Source: Arenicellales bacterium
GTDB lineage: Bacteria; Pseudomonadota; Gammaproteobacteria; Arenicellales; JAJDZL01
NCBI GenBank assembly: GCA_958295885.1
Contig: OY282380.1
Location: 806,001 to 870,000, forward strand
DNA: 64,000 nt
Direction: 5' to 3'
Of this stretch, positions 16,561 to 26,207 are shown one piece after another (the first letter of the stretch is position 1; each line of letters starts with the position of its first letter). The position numbers and the translations under genes were made by a program. A model generated the notes under the pieces. It searched no databases. It saw nothing but the letters and a program-made list of their open reading frames with translations, and was not told where the DNA came from.

Positions 16561-17332
16561 CGTAAGATCACAGCAACGGCCCGGTTCGCCGCCGACGGTG
16601 CGACCGCTGGTGTCAGCCGCACGCGTACACCTTGATCGAAGCCGAGCGCAGGAATTCACGGTGCATCTGATGTGTCGGGTGCTGGAGATTTCAGAATCGG
16701 ACTATTACCGGTGGCACCGGCGGCAGTCGAGCCGGCGTTCGCGGAAAAATTAAAAGTTGCTGGCGGCGATCCGTGGCATCACGGCTGAAAACAACTGGAC
16801 TTATGCTGTGCCACACATTGCTGCTCAGTTGTGCAAAAATGGAAGGAATGTGGGCGTGAATCAAGTGGCGCGGCTGATGCAGGAGGCGAGTCTATCGGCT
16901 TTAGTGCCGAAAAAACGAGCCTACAGCACCCGTTCTTGTAGTCGAACGCAAGTCATTGAAGACCGAGTCAATCGTCACTTCGACGCTGCCGAGCCGGATC
17001 TGCTGTGGGTGGCGATGCTACCTATCTACATACTTCGGACGGCAAGCTGTATTTGGCGGCAGTGCTGGATGCGTGCAGTCGATGGGCAGTGTCGGCGATT
17101 GTTACGACAATGCTCAGGCGGAATCTTGGTTTGCAACTACGAAGGAAAAGACGTATTGAGAACCGATGCATTGAACTCAGCGAAGGGATTGCGGCGGTAA
17201 GTGATCCGCTATATTGTGTCTTGGTTAAATACTCGGCGCCTCCGTACAAGTTTGGGGTGTGTGAGTCCGCTCGAGTATGAAGTGCAGTTGAAAAAAGAGC
17301 GAAACGAAGTACCCTTCGCCTCTACCAACTAG
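16561..17332 (+). mobile_element. IS3-family transposase (OrfB) relic
   Basis: The order of the IS3 OrfB protein is readable across frames: the HTH part (LMCRVLEISESDYYRWHRRQ), a TAA, then ENNWTYAVPHIAAQLCKNGR and NQVARLMQEASLSALVPKK, the start of the DDE domain in a second frame (GDATYLHTSDGKLYLAAVLD), a jump in a third frame to GSVGDCYDNAQAESWFATTK with the catalytic Glu, and the tail SLGCVSPLEYEVQLKKERNE ending at 17332. The core between the first and second catalytic Asp is deleted. The OrfA part is not recognised. The element is dead. Confidence 0.8.
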
Positions 17333-17673
17333 GATCAAGACCAAATTGATTCGACATGGTCAAGTAAGCGAGATGACACTTTGCACTGCAGCGGAGTGAG
17401 ATGTTTGAGGCGCACTCCTGTCGCCTGCCTATGTAGTGTATGACGGTAAACTGAGAATTCGTAGCGCGATTACCGGGATGAGCACTTACACTGCTTGTTG
17501 TTCATCTGAACAAGCAAAACAGGATAAAAGTGCTCAACCCGACAAAACCGAGCGCCGGTCCGCTGGCAACGGACTCGTTGAATCATATAGTAACAAGGAT
17601 GCCAAAATTTGTCTTCCTAACTATATTGACTGCACTCGGAAATTTCTTATCGCTCAAATTACCAAGTTCACGA
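17333..17673. other. Gene-free stretch
   Basis: About 340 bases between the IS3 relic and the end of the binding-protein gene. No coding frame, RNA gene or strong terminator was seen. Confidence 0.4.
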
Positions 17674-19569
17674 TTAATTATCGTCCCTAGGTCTTGCAAT
17701 ATCACGGGGGCTCGGCAAAGAAACCAGATAGAAAATCCATACCGTAAACGCAAGCATCAGTAGATTTACTATAGAAATATCCAATCTAAAGGGCAAAGAC
17801 TTGTCGACTACTTCAATGGTGGGGATCAGAGATGCATGCATTGGAATTGCTGGGTCTATCACCTCGCCAGAGTCCAAAGCTTCCCTGATTGCACCAACAG
17901 CACTCGCGCTCACCGGTATAGCTGAACTTTCACCGGTCCCCGCCGTACCTGGTCCGACCTCGCCTGCAGTCTGAATAGTTTCAACCGGACTGGCTAAAAC
18001 GAACTGCGTACTGACACTGGGAATGGACTGAAACTGTTGCGGATAAGTCCGTGGTGCGATCGCCGCAGGTCGAATGAAGCTGAACTTGGCTGCATGACCT
18101 CCTTCAGCCCACTCATCCAAACCGATCAGCTTGACAGGCGCCCTCAGAATTGCTGAGTTCACGGAACGGTCACCCTGGGGAGCCATAGCAAAGACACCAT
18201 CATACTGGCCATCTGCTAGACCCTGTACCTGCGTCAAAATATCATCCCCCGACTGCACGACTTCAATCGAATCGGACAGTCCCAAAGAATTCAGCATCAT
18301 TCCAAGCACGATGCTAGAACCTGAACCTTCTTCTCCGGTTGCTATTTTCGTCATCTCTCCGATGGAACTGGCGCCTCCGCTTTTTGTTGAGAACAAATGC
18401 CCCGTCTTGTAATCCAGTACGGCAAATGCTTCCACACCTGACTTTTTAACGAGACCACTGCCCTCCATTGAATAAAATGCCTCTGCTCCTACGATGGCGA
18501 CCCGCGCACTGCCATCTACCAGAGATTCAAGCGGATTCGCGTAGTTCATAATCTCAAGATCGTGACCTGGAAAACCAACTCTTACGGCCCGAAGTGCCTT
18601 TGCAGTACTGCTGCTGCGTCCGACACTCGGGTCAGCAGCCACGACTATCTCGTCCGGGCCACCACTTGCAGCACCTTCAGGCAACAGCCCTTTTTCCACA
18701 AGAAATGAAGTGGCAACCGACGCAGGGGTCTGTGCATCAAGATCAACTGCCTTGTTCATCGCCTGCATATCCGCTGCGGTAATCACGCCTGACAACTTAG
18801 CAAACACATCAGAAAGGCCGGGTATCGATGCAAGCGCATCTGACCTTACCAGAGGAGCTACTTCATAGACCGGAAAAAAGGCCAGATTGTCCTCCAGCAC
18901 AACCAGTCCGTATTCTGCAATCTGACCGTCTGTCATGAATAATTCTCCGACGTCTGCTCTCCCCTCAAGCAATGCAGATACGATCTGGTCTTTTCCTTCG
19001 GTATCCGTTGAAAAAGCCTCGACGCTGCTTCCCGTGATTCCATACCGCCTGTTCATCTGCTGGAGACCATCAGCCGGTCGGTCCATGAAATCCTCGTCTA
19101 CGACAAACCTAACGGTTGGGAGTTTGGCCAGGTCTTCCAGAATCCTGACACCCAATTCGGATGCCCGTTCTTCCGTCATCACCATTGCATAGTCATTGGA
19201 AAATCCAAATTTTCCGGCGGTCTCCAAACCCAGTGGTTTGAATAGATTCTGAATGATTTCGGTTGACGCTTCTCCATCACTGGTTGGCGCCTGCCCTAGA
19301 TAGATCAAACTGGTGCCATTGTATTCGGGATAGACGTCCAACACATCCTGTTTGACTGCCTCCATCACTTGGCGAGTTGGCCCGAATGGAAGGTTGCGCT
19401 CCACCGCAATGCCTTCGTTTTCAGCCACTTGCGCAATCATCTCTGCAAGAATCAAACTTTCGGAGAATGGTTTGGCACCCACTCTCAGGGTTCCTTCGTT
19501 ATCTGCACAGCCAACAAGAGTTGCTGACAAAGCAGCTACGAACAGATATTTTATAATTTTAAAATTCAT
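17674..19569 (-). CDS. Lipoprotein with two substrate-binding domains and a C-terminal membrane anchor
   Basis: A 631-residue protein with a lipoprotein signal (ATLVGC, lipid Cys about 21). Residues about 27-290 are an OpuAC-type periplasmic binding domain (RVGAKPFSESLILAEMIAQV, GELFMTDGQIAEYG), the class that binds glycine betaine and choline. Residues about 325-510 look like a second binding domain of the TAXI type (VRVGFPGHDLEIMNYANPLE, then GGASSIGEMTKIATGEEGSG). A linker rich in Ala, Gly and Ser and one membrane span (VNLLMLAFTVWIFYLVSL, about 600-617) follow. It is twice the usual binding-protein length. It starts 10 bases after the BCCT carrier gene, with no ABC ATPase or permease nearby. 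I infer that it feeds or gates the BCCT carrier; the domain assignment of the second half is less sure. Confidence 0.7.
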   Translation of the reverse strand: MNFKIIKYLFVAALSATLVGCADNEGTLRVGAKPFSESLILAEMIAQVAENEGIAVERNLPFGPTRQVMEAVKQDVLDVYPEYNGTSLIYLGQAPTSDGEASTEIIQNLFKPLGLETAGKFGFSNDYAMVMTEERASELGVRILEDLAKLPTVRFVVDEDFMDRPADGLQQMNRRYGITGSSVEAFSTDTEGKDQIVSALLEGRADVGELFMTDGQIAEYGLVVLEDNLAFFPVYEVAPLVRSDALASIPGLSDVFAKLSGVITAADMQAMNKAVDLDAQTPASVATSFLVEKGLLPEGAASGGPDEIVVAADPSVGRSSSTAKALRAVRVGFPGHDLEIMNYANPLESLVDGSARVAIVGAEAFYSMEGSGLVKKSGVEAFAVLDYKTGHLFSTKSGGASSIGEMTKIATGEEGSGSSIVLGMMLNSLGLSDSIEVVQSGDDILTQVQGLADGQYDGVFAMAPQGDRSVNSAILRAPVKLIGLDEWAEGGHAAKFSFIRPAAIAPRTYPQQFQSIPSVSTQFVLASPVETIQTAGEVGPGTAGTGESSAIPVSASAVGAIREALDSGEVIDPAIPMHASLIPTIEVVDKSLPFRLDISIVNLLMLAFTVWIFYLVSLPSPRDIARPRDDN

Positions 19570-19579
19570 TGTTGACCTC

Positions 19580-21130
19580 CTAGGCTACAGACTTCACTGA
19601 CTTATCTTGTGCACCAGCTTCATCCGTCGGGTATGCTGTGGTTACTGCTGGGTCTTCACGTACCACCCTGAAAAATGCAGCGAGTTGCATAATGATAATA
19701 AAGGTAAATGGGATGGCCCCTGTAATTGCCATTGCTTTTGCTACGTTTACACTTTCCGTAACGATAGTGGCAATCGTAATCCCGGTTATGATCAAGCCCC
19801 AGGTGATTTTAAGCTTGGTCTGAGGATTCAGGTCGCCGTCGCTGGTCATCATACTGATAACGAACGTGCCAGAATCCGCACTGGTTACAAGAAAAATAAA
19901 AATCAGGCACACTGCGAGAAAATTGAGAACCACGGTTCCGGGGAAATACTCAAAGAAAGCAAACAGAGCCGATGAGACATCGGTAAACACCTGTTCTGTG
20001 ATTCCGCCGCCACCGAACAATTCAATATGGATCGCGGCACCGCCGAATGCGGCAAACCACAACATGGAGACTATGGTCGGTACTCCAACAACATAGATTA
20101 CAAATTCGCGTATGGTGCGCCCGCGACTGATCCGGGCAATGAAGATTCCTACAAAGGGTCCCCACGCCAGCCACCAGATCAGATAGGTGAGCGTCCACCC
20201 ATGAAACCAGTTCCACGCTCCTGCGGGCGTATAGGCATAGGTTTTGAATGACATTGGTATGAGCTGAATCAGGTAATCACCAATGGCAAAAACAAAGGAT
20301 TGAAACAGATAAGCCGTCGGACCGCCAAACAGTACGACAAGCAATATCGCCACGGCGGTAATCATATTAATATTACTTAGAATCCTGATGCCTTTATCTA
20401 CACCTGTACAGGCGGAAAGCAGAAAGCAGACTGTCATAACGGCAATGATTATCATGCTCATAGTGACGCTGAGTTCCGTTCCAAAAACGGAATTCATACC
20501 CGCCCGAACCATGAGTGTCCCCATGGCCAGAGATCCGGCAAGACCAAAGATGACGGCGATAACCGCCAGAATGTCTGCCGTATTTCCCATGGCATTCAGC
20601 GTGGGTTTGCTAAACAGATTGCCAAACCCGACTTTGATTGGCGTAGAAACCATGGAAGGCATTCGAAGGCGAAAGGTGAAATAAGCAATGACCAGCGCAC
20701 AACAGCCATAAATCGCCCAAGCATGTAAACCCCAGTGTAAATTTGTCAGTACCATTGCGTTACGTGCCGTATCCGCAGTTTGAGGTTCGCCAACCGGTGG
20801 GGTCACAAAATGGTAGATGGGTTCAGCTACTCCCCAAAAGAGCAATCCGGACCCCATTCCTGCCGCAAATAACATGGCAATCCAAGAGGCGGTGCTGAAT
20901 TCCGGTTCCTCATCGTCTCTGCCTAGTTTGATATTTCCATATTTTGAAAATGCCATCACGACCATGATCACGAGAAAGGCCGTCCCTAACGCCAGGAAAA
21001 ACCAATCCAAAGCGGTAAGGGAATAATTTACCAGCCCCTGTGCGGCGCCTGTCATGGAATCCGGGGAAATTATCCCCCAAATTGCAATGGCGGCACAAAG
21101 TACCAGTGAAACAATCATAACAAGATTCAT
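19580..21130 (-). CDS. BCCT family betaine/choline/carnitine transporter
   Basis: A 516-residue secondary carrier of the BCCT family, which moves quaternary ammonium compounds or DMSP with sodium or protons. Twelve hydrophobic segments are visible. Family hallmarks: SKYGNIKLGRDDEEPEF after the second helix, GMGSGLLFWGVAEPIYHF at about 90-107 and WWLAWGPFVGIFIARISRGR at about 315-334. The long regulatory C-terminal tail of BetP-type carriers is absent; the protein ends soon after the last helix. A good AGGAGG site precedes the ATG. It is the first gene of a two-gene operon with the two-domain lipoprotein. Confidence 0.93.
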   Translation of the reverse strand: MNLVMIVSLVLCAAIAIWGIISPDSMTGAAQGLVNYSLTALDWFFLALGTAFLVIMVVMAFSKYGNIKLGRDDEEPEFSTASWIAMLFAAGMGSGLLFWGVAEPIYHFVTPPVGEPQTADTARNAMVLTNLHWGLHAWAIYGCCALVIAYFTFRLRMPSMVSTPIKVGFGNLFSKPTLNAMGNTADILAVIAVIFGLAGSLAMGTLMVRAGMNSVFGTELSVTMSMIIIAVMTVCFLLSACTGVDKGIRILSNINMITAVAILLVVLFGGPTAYLFQSFVFAIGDYLIQLIPMSFKTYAYTPAGAWNWFHGWTLTYLIWWLAWGPFVGIFIARISRGRTIREFVIYVVGVPTIVSMLWFAAFGGAAIHIELFGGGGITEQVFTDVSSALFAFFEYFPGTVVLNFLAVCLIFIFLVTSADSGTFVISMMTSDGDLNPQTKLKITWGLIITGITIATIVTESVNVAKAMAITGAIPFTFIIIMQLAAFFRVVREDPAVTTAYPTDEAGAQDKSVKSVA

Positions 21131-21436
21131 AGTTAACTCCTCCTAGCTAAAATCAGCATGATTTTTTATACAAGATTGTAAAAGTATTTTTAATTTGGTT
21201 TAATTCGACAATGTGTCTCTGCACAATTCTAAGTTTTTGGTATAATTGGAATACAATTAAGTCTATGAAAATATTTAGATATATTCACAATTATGCAATA
21301 AAAACCTACTCTTTCTTAGCTTGGAATGATCACTTTACCAAGCAACACACCTGCCATCGAATCGTAAGTTTCTGTTCTGATTGTACTTGTACTTTTAGGC
21401 TGTATTTGAATTAAATACTTAAATCCGAAATATTTC
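21131..21436. other. Intergenic region upstream of the BCCT operon
   Basis: About 300 AT-rich bases that should hold the BCCT promoter and the end of the acyl-CoA synthetase transcript unit's downstream side. No coding frame of note. Confidence 0.4.
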
Positions 21437-23083
21437 CTAGTGCTCAGATTTCTTCTGTTCCGTTCTCCTCAATTCGATTCGCCTTACTTTTCCCGTCGTG
21501 GTCATAGGCAGCTCATCGATATATTCAATCGCTCTAGGATATTCGTAAGCTGCCAGACGCTTGCGAACTGCATTTTGAATATTTTCAGTCAGCGTCTCCG
21601 ATGGCTGCTGCCCTTCTTTCAGAACTACGAACGCCTTGACCGCCTGACCGCGCAGATCGTCGGGCACGCCGATCACTGCGACTTGAGCGATCGCAGGATG
21701 AGTCAGCAGACAGTCTTCAATTTCACCTGGACCGATGCGATAGCCTGCACTGGAAATTACGTCGTCCTTTCGACCAACAAACCAAATGTACCCATCTTCG
21801 TCCTTGTAACCCGTGTCTCCGGTCCCCCACCACTTGCCGATGTGCTTTTCCAGCGTCGCCTTGTCATTTTTCCAGTAACCCGAGACCATCACAGGATCAT
21901 CACGATCCGCTGCCAATTCACCAATCTCACCAACACCGAGAACATTTCCATCCTCATCTACTGGCTCAACGACATGACCCGGATAACTTTTGCCGATCGA
22001 ACCAGGACGCACTTCCATCGCCTCAGAACAATTGCCGCATATGTAATTGAACTCGGTCTGAGCCCACATTTCATTGATTTCGATTCCAAATGCTTCCTTG
22101 CCCCAATGATAAAGTTCGGCACCCAGCGTTTCGCCGGCTGACATTATGGACCGAATTCTGACGTTATTCCAACTCCTCCCATCTTCCGCCTGCCTCAGCA
22201 TTTTCAGTGCAGTCGGTGGAAGAAAAGAGTTTCGCACCTGATATTTGGCCATCAAATGACAGGCTTTTTCCGGATCAAACTTGCCGCCATCATAGCCAAG
22301 CACCGGCACGCGATAGTACAGGGATGGAATGAGCGCATCCATCAAACCACCCGTCCATGCCCAGTCTGCAGGAGTCCAAAACAAATCGTCTTCCTGTGGG
22401 AAAAAGTTATGCGACATTTCAAATCCCGTCAAGTTCCCGATCAGGCAGCGATGCGGCGCCAGCGCTCCTTTGGGTGGTCCGGTGGTGCCGGAGGTATAAA
22501 CCAGATAAGCCGGATCTTCTGCCAGCGTATTCACCATCGTGAACTGATCGCTTGCGTTTTCGATCTTCGACCAAAATCCATTCGCTGCGTCACAATCGAT
22601 CATGGTCTCTAAATCGGGAAGCTGGTCGCGAATGGATTCGAGCAGTTCAACGTGAGAAGTATCCGTAATCACGAGCTTCGTACCACTGTTCGCCAATCGA
22701 TATCCAACTGCCTCTGGACCGAATAAGACAGACAGTGGAAGAGCGATCGCACCTAATTTATAGATTGCCATATGGGCGATAACCGTTTCTGGACGCTGCG
22801 GCAGAATAATCCCTACACGATCGCCTTTTTTCACGCCATAGTGCTTCAACGTATTGGCGAGCTGATTGGATAACCGCTTGATCTGCCTGAATGTGTAACG
22901 GCTTTCCTTGCCTTTATCATTCTCACAGTAAACTGCTACCTGATCTCCGCTGCTTTCCGCATGTCGGTCGCAGGCAGAATACGCGATGTTAAAGCGCTTT
23001 GGAACATTCCATCGGAATTTATCGTAGATTTCATCCCAACCGCCCCAACCCGGGCAAATCAGTCTCAGCTCGTCTCTTTTCAT
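21437..23083 (-). CDS. Acyl-CoA synthetase (acetyl/medium-chain type)
   Basis: A 548-residue AMP-forming acid-CoA ligase. The P-loop-like motif YLVYTSGTTGPPKGAL is at about 192-207, the aromatic/Gly motif MWAQTEFNY near 337, WWGTGDTGYKDEDGYIWFVG with the hinge Asp near 420, and the catalytic Lys region TTGKVRRIELR at the end. The N-terminal segment (WDEIYDKFRWNVPKRFNIAY) is like the acetyl-CoA and medium-chain (MACS) subfamily. Its ATG directly follows the stop of the iron alcohol dehydrogenase gene, so the two are coupled. The acid substrate cannot be told from sequence. Confidence 0.88.
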   Translation of the reverse strand: MKRDELRLICPGWGGWDEIYDKFRWNVPKRFNIAYSACDRHAESSGDQVAVYCENDKGKESRYTFRQIKRLSNQLANTLKHYGVKKGDRVGIILPQRPETVIAHMAIYKLGAIALPLSVLFGPEAVGYRLANSGTKLVITDTSHVELLESIRDQLPDLETMIDCDAANGFWSKIENASDQFTMVNTLAEDPAYLVYTSGTTGPPKGALAPHRCLIGNLTGFEMSHNFFPQEDDLFWTPADWAWTGGLMDALIPSLYYRVPVLGYDGGKFDPEKACHLMAKYQVRNSFLPPTALKMLRQAEDGRSWNNVRIRSIMSAGETLGAELYHWGKEAFGIEINEMWAQTEFNYICGNCSEAMEVRPGSIGKSYPGHVVEPVDEDGNVLGVGEIGELAADRDDPVMVSGYWKNDKATLEKHIGKWWGTGDTGYKDEDGYIWFVGRKDDVISSAGYRIGPGEIEDCLLTHPAIAQVAVIGVPDDLRGQAVKAFVVLKEGQQPSETLTENIQNAVRKRLAAYEYPRAIEYIDELPMTTTGKVRRIELRRTEQKKSEH

Positions 23084-24394
23084 TTACCAGTATCGAATTG
23101 CTTGAGAGTACATAGAATCTAAATCATCTCTTGAAACTTCGCAGGGTGCATTGTTCAGCAGCCTCTGCTGGATGAAAGCACCTTCTACCAAGTGTTCAAT
23201 ATCTTCCTGACGATACCCGACTCCAGAAATGCCATTTGGCATATCTGTTGAGCGCATCATGTTTTCCAAATGCCGGCCAAGTGCTTCTCCCACTTCATCC
23301 GCTCCTATATCTCCAATATCCGCACCTAACAGTCTGGCACCTTCAATGTGACGCTCAGAATTGGTCCTTGCAGTAAAACGAAATGCAGCTGGCGCATTCA
23401 CAACCACGGAAATTCCATGGGGCACGAGCGGATGTCCCTGCGGGTAGCCACTGGGACAGTAATCGCGCACGAGCCCTGCAACGGAGTACGACATTCCGTG
23501 AGGGATATGCACGCCGCTGTTGCCAAAAGCGATTCCTGCCAAAGTCGCCGCCAGCATCATGCCATGCCGCGCCTCGTCGTCACTCGCATCCTGAAAGGCT
23601 CGAATGAGGTACTGTCCGGTGAGCCGCAAGGCTTCGCGACATCCCATGTCACTATATGGATTGGAGCCTTGACTCAAAGGACGTTCACCGTCAGCTGGCA
23701 TATCACGCGCAGTAAATGGTTTTGCAGTGTACGATTCAAGGGCATGACACAGCACATCAAAGCCGCTGGCCGCCACGACTGCTGCAGGCAAAGACGCTGT
23801 AACCGTCGGATCAATGATGGCTTTTGCAGGCTTGAGCCGCGATGAAGCGATGCCCGTCTTAACGCGATGTTCCAAATAATCAAATACGGCAATGCCCGTA
23901 CATTCACTGCCTGTTCCAGACGTCGTAGGACAGGCGATGTGAGGCGTGAGCGCTCCCGGAACCTTTCGTCCTCTTCCAACGGGTGCGTTGACATAATCTA
24001 AAAATTCAGCCGGGTAAGTGCTGTAGAGATTCGCCGCTTTGCAAGTGTCGATAACGGAACCGCCACCGATTGAGACAAATCCATCAAATCGACCTTCGGC
24101 GGCAAACCGAGCTGCTTCCTGAAATGAAACATCAGTCGGCTCAATGCTGACTTCATCATAGACTTCGAAGTCAATCCGAGCTTTTCTGAGTGTTCGAATC
24201 GCAATTTCCACCGGCTCCAACGAAAGAACTTTCCTGTCCGTAAACAGTGCGACTCTGCTCATCTCCAGCGAACGGACATCAAATGAAAGTTCTTCCAACG
24301 CACATGGTCCGTATTTGATCGGATTGAAGTCCACCGTAAATATGGATTCATTTCCATCAACAAACTGATAATGATGACAGCAGCTCGACATCAT
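23084..24394 (-). CDS. Iron-containing alcohol dehydrogenase, hydroxyacid-oxoacid transhydrogenase-like
   Basis: A 436-residue member of the iron alcohol dehydrogenase family, closest in pattern to the ADHFE1/HOT branch, which passes hydride between 4-hydroxybutyrate and 2-oxoglutarate. Seen are FVSIGGGSVIDTCKAANLYS (NAD(P) binding), PTTSGTGSECTGIAVFD, and metal ligands in ASGFDVLCHALESYTAKPFT, SGVHIPHGMSYSVAG and the VPHG motif. The long 436-residue form and the opening with two adjacent Cys-His pairs (SSCCHH) fit HOT rather than short-chain alcohol dehydrogenases. It abuts the acyl-CoA synthetase gene, suggesting oxidation of a hydroxy acid or aldehyde and activation of the acid. Confidence 0.82.
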   Translation of the reverse strand: MMSSCCHHYQFVDGNESIFTVDFNPIKYGPCALEELSFDVRSLEMSRVALFTDRKVLSLEPVEIAIRTLRKARIDFEVYDEVSIEPTDVSFQEAARFAAEGRFDGFVSIGGGSVIDTCKAANLYSTYPAEFLDYVNAPVGRGRKVPGALTPHIACPTTSGTGSECTGIAVFDYLEHRVKTGIASSRLKPAKAIIDPTVTASLPAAVVAASGFDVLCHALESYTAKPFTARDMPADGERPLSQGSNPYSDMGCREALRLTGQYLIRAFQDASDDEARHGMMLAATLAGIAFGNSGVHIPHGMSYSVAGLVRDYCPSGYPQGHPLVPHGISVVVNAPAAFRFTARTNSERHIEGARLLGADIGDIGADEVGEALGRHLENMMRSTDMPNGISGVGYRQEDIEHLVEGAFIQQRLLNNAPCEVSRDDLDSMYSQAIRYW

Positions 24395-24428
24395 TCAAAT
24401 TTGATTGTTCATTTCCAAAATATTTCAG

Positions 24429-25715
24429 TTATCTCTGAGACTTCATCAGCGCCTGATCCAGGTCCCAGAAAATATCCTCAATAGATTCAATACCGACTGA
24501 AATTCTGATCATGTTTGGTAAAACTCCGGCTTCCAACTGCGCTTCTTCGGCCATTTGTCTGTGCGTTGTGGATGCTGGATGCACCACCAATGTTTTTGCA
24601 TCACCGAGGTTTGCCAGATGACTGAGGAACTGCAGGGATTCGATAAATTTTACGCAGGCTCCAATTCCACCCTTAATCCCAAAACTCATGATCGCTCCCA
24701 CTCCCTTGCGAAAATATTTTTTTGCGAGCTCGTAATAGGGACTTGAAGGGAGCCCAGGATAACTGACCCATTCTACTGCCGAATGAATTTCCAAAAATTC
24801 GGCGACACCATGAGCATTTTCACAGTGCCGGTCCATGCGCACTGAAAGAGTTTCCAGTCCTTGCAAAAACAAAAAAGAATTAAACGGGCTGAGCGTAGGA
24901 CCGAATGTTCTCAATATTTCACAGCGCGCTTTCATGGTGTATCCAAAATCACCAAAGGTTTCATAGAATCGAATTCCATGATATCCTTCGGAAGGTTCCA
25001 TCATGGTCGGGAAGTTTCCGTTGTCCCAAGGAAAATTTCCAGATTCTACCAGCACTCCTCCGATCGAAGTTCCATGACCACAAATAAATTTGGTCGCTGA
25101 ATGAACGGTGATGTCGGCTCCAAAGTCGAAAGGACGCAGCAGGTAAGGGGTAGCAAATGTATTGTCCACGATAAATGGAATTCCATTCGCATGAGCGATT
25201 TCCGCCACGGCTTCTAAATCAACAATATTATTTGCAGGATTGCCGATAGACTCGGCATATAAACATTTGGTGTTTTTTGAAATCGCCCGCTGAAAATTTT
25301 CTGGATCGTCCGAATCAACAAATTTGGATTTAATCCCCAATTTCTTAAAATTAAAGGCGAATTGTGTATGAGTGCCGCCGTACAATGTCTTCGCAGAGAC
25401 AATTTCGTCTCCTGCTTCCAGAATTGTGAGCAAGGCAACCAGCTGAGCCGCCATCCCCGAGGAGACCGCGACTGCAGCACGACCATTTTCCAACGCAGCC
25501 ATTCGCTGTTCAAACACCGCGTTGGTTGGATTCATCAGCCTGGAATAAATATTGCCGAACGTCTGCAGATTGAACAAACTGGCCGCGTGATCTGCGGAAT
25601 CAAAAACATAAGCTGCCGTCTGATAGATTGGTGGAGCGCGGGAGCCGGTTGCCGGATCCGGCAGCTGACCTGCGTGTACGCAGAGCGTCTCAATTCCAAA
25701 TTCCCGGTCTGCCAT
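24429..25715 (-). CDS. metY: O-acetylhomoserine sulfhydrylase
   Basis: A 428-residue PLP enzyme of the Cys/Met metabolism family, expected to make homocysteine (or methionine) from O-acetylhomoserine and sulfide (or methanethiol). It opens FGIETLCVHAGQLPDPATGS, typical for MetY, and has the PLP Lys in ITVHSATKFICGHGTSIGG near residue 210, the preceding DNTFATPYLLRPFDFGAD and the C-terminal VVHPASTTHRQ with the substrate-binding Arg. The length is that of MetY rather than MetB/MetC (about 385). Together with the homocysteine methyltransferase at 7.3 kb it could supply a direct sulfhydrylation route to methionine. Confidence 0.93.
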   Translation of the reverse strand: MADREFGIETLCVHAGQLPDPATGSRAPPIYQTAAYVFDSADHAASLFNLQTFGNIYSRLMNPTNAVFEQRMAALENGRAAVAVSSGMAAQLVALLTILEAGDEIVSAKTLYGGTHTQFAFNFKKLGIKSKFVDSDDPENFQRAISKNTKCLYAESIGNPANNIVDLEAVAEIAHANGIPFIVDNTFATPYLLRPFDFGADITVHSATKFICGHGTSIGGVLVESGNFPWDNGNFPTMMEPSEGYHGIRFYETFGDFGYTMKARCEILRTFGPTLSPFNSFLFLQGLETLSVRMDRHCENAHGVAEFLEIHSAVEWVSYPGLPSSPYYELAKKYFRKGVGAIMSFGIKGGIGACVKFIESLQFLSHLANLGDAKTLVVHPASTTHRQMAEEAQLEAGVLPNMIRISVGIESIEDIFWDLDQALMKSQR

Positions 25716-25720
25716 GCCTG

Positions 25721-26194
25721 CTACACCACCCAGCGCGGTCGAGCCGCGGAAATGATTTTCGTATTCACGCCAATGAAATTCAGGCCGCCAAACAGCCTGG
25801 CGTGCTCAATTTTCATGCAGCGGTTCATGACTACATCCATTCCAGCTTCATGGGCCGTTTCTACGGCTTCCATATTCATGATCCCCAATTGCATCCAAAA
25901 TACCTTTGCGTCAACGGCAATGGCTGATTCTGCAATGGGCAGAACAAACTCAGCTCGCTGAAAAACATCAACGACATCAACATCAAAAGGAATTTTCTCC
26001 AATGATGGATAGCAGGTTTCTCCTAAGATCTCGTCGTAGTTAGGATTTACTGGAACGATTCGATACCCATGCTCCTGCATATATTTCGCTGCGAAGAAAC
26101 TGGGACGATGCCATTTGGCGGAAAGTCCAACAACCGCAATGGTTTTGTTGTCCTGGAGAATTCTGCCTAAAGATTTGATGTCGTCAGCAATCAT
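25721..26194 (-). CDS. CoA-binding domain protein (YccU-like)
   Basis: A 157-residue single-domain protein with a Rossmann-type CoA-binding fold (CoA_binding_2). Motifs: TIAVVGLSAKWHRPSFFAAK near the N-terminus, YRIVPVNPNYDEILGETCYP, DVVDVFQRAEFV, and the C-terminal VMNRCMKIEHARL. Members bind CoA in vitro but their physiological role is unknown. It lies five bases before metY and 13 bases after the DUF1285 gene, so it belongs to the same transcript. Confidence 0.88.
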   Translation of the reverse strand: MIADDIKSLGRILQDNKTIAVVGLSAKWHRPSFFAAKYMQEHGYRIVPVNPNYDEILGETCYPSLEKIPFDVDVVDVFQRAEFVLPIAESAIAVDAKVFWMQLGIMNMEAVETAHEAGMDVVMNRCMKIEHARLFGGLNFIGVNTKIISAARPRWVV

Positions 26195-26207
26195 CTATCT
26201 CACCGGA

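Noticed and set aside
17674..19569. Reading the two-domain lipoprotein as part of an Opu-type ABC transporter
   Set aside because: No ABC ATPase or Opu permease gene is adjacent; the only partner in the operon is the BCCT carrier.
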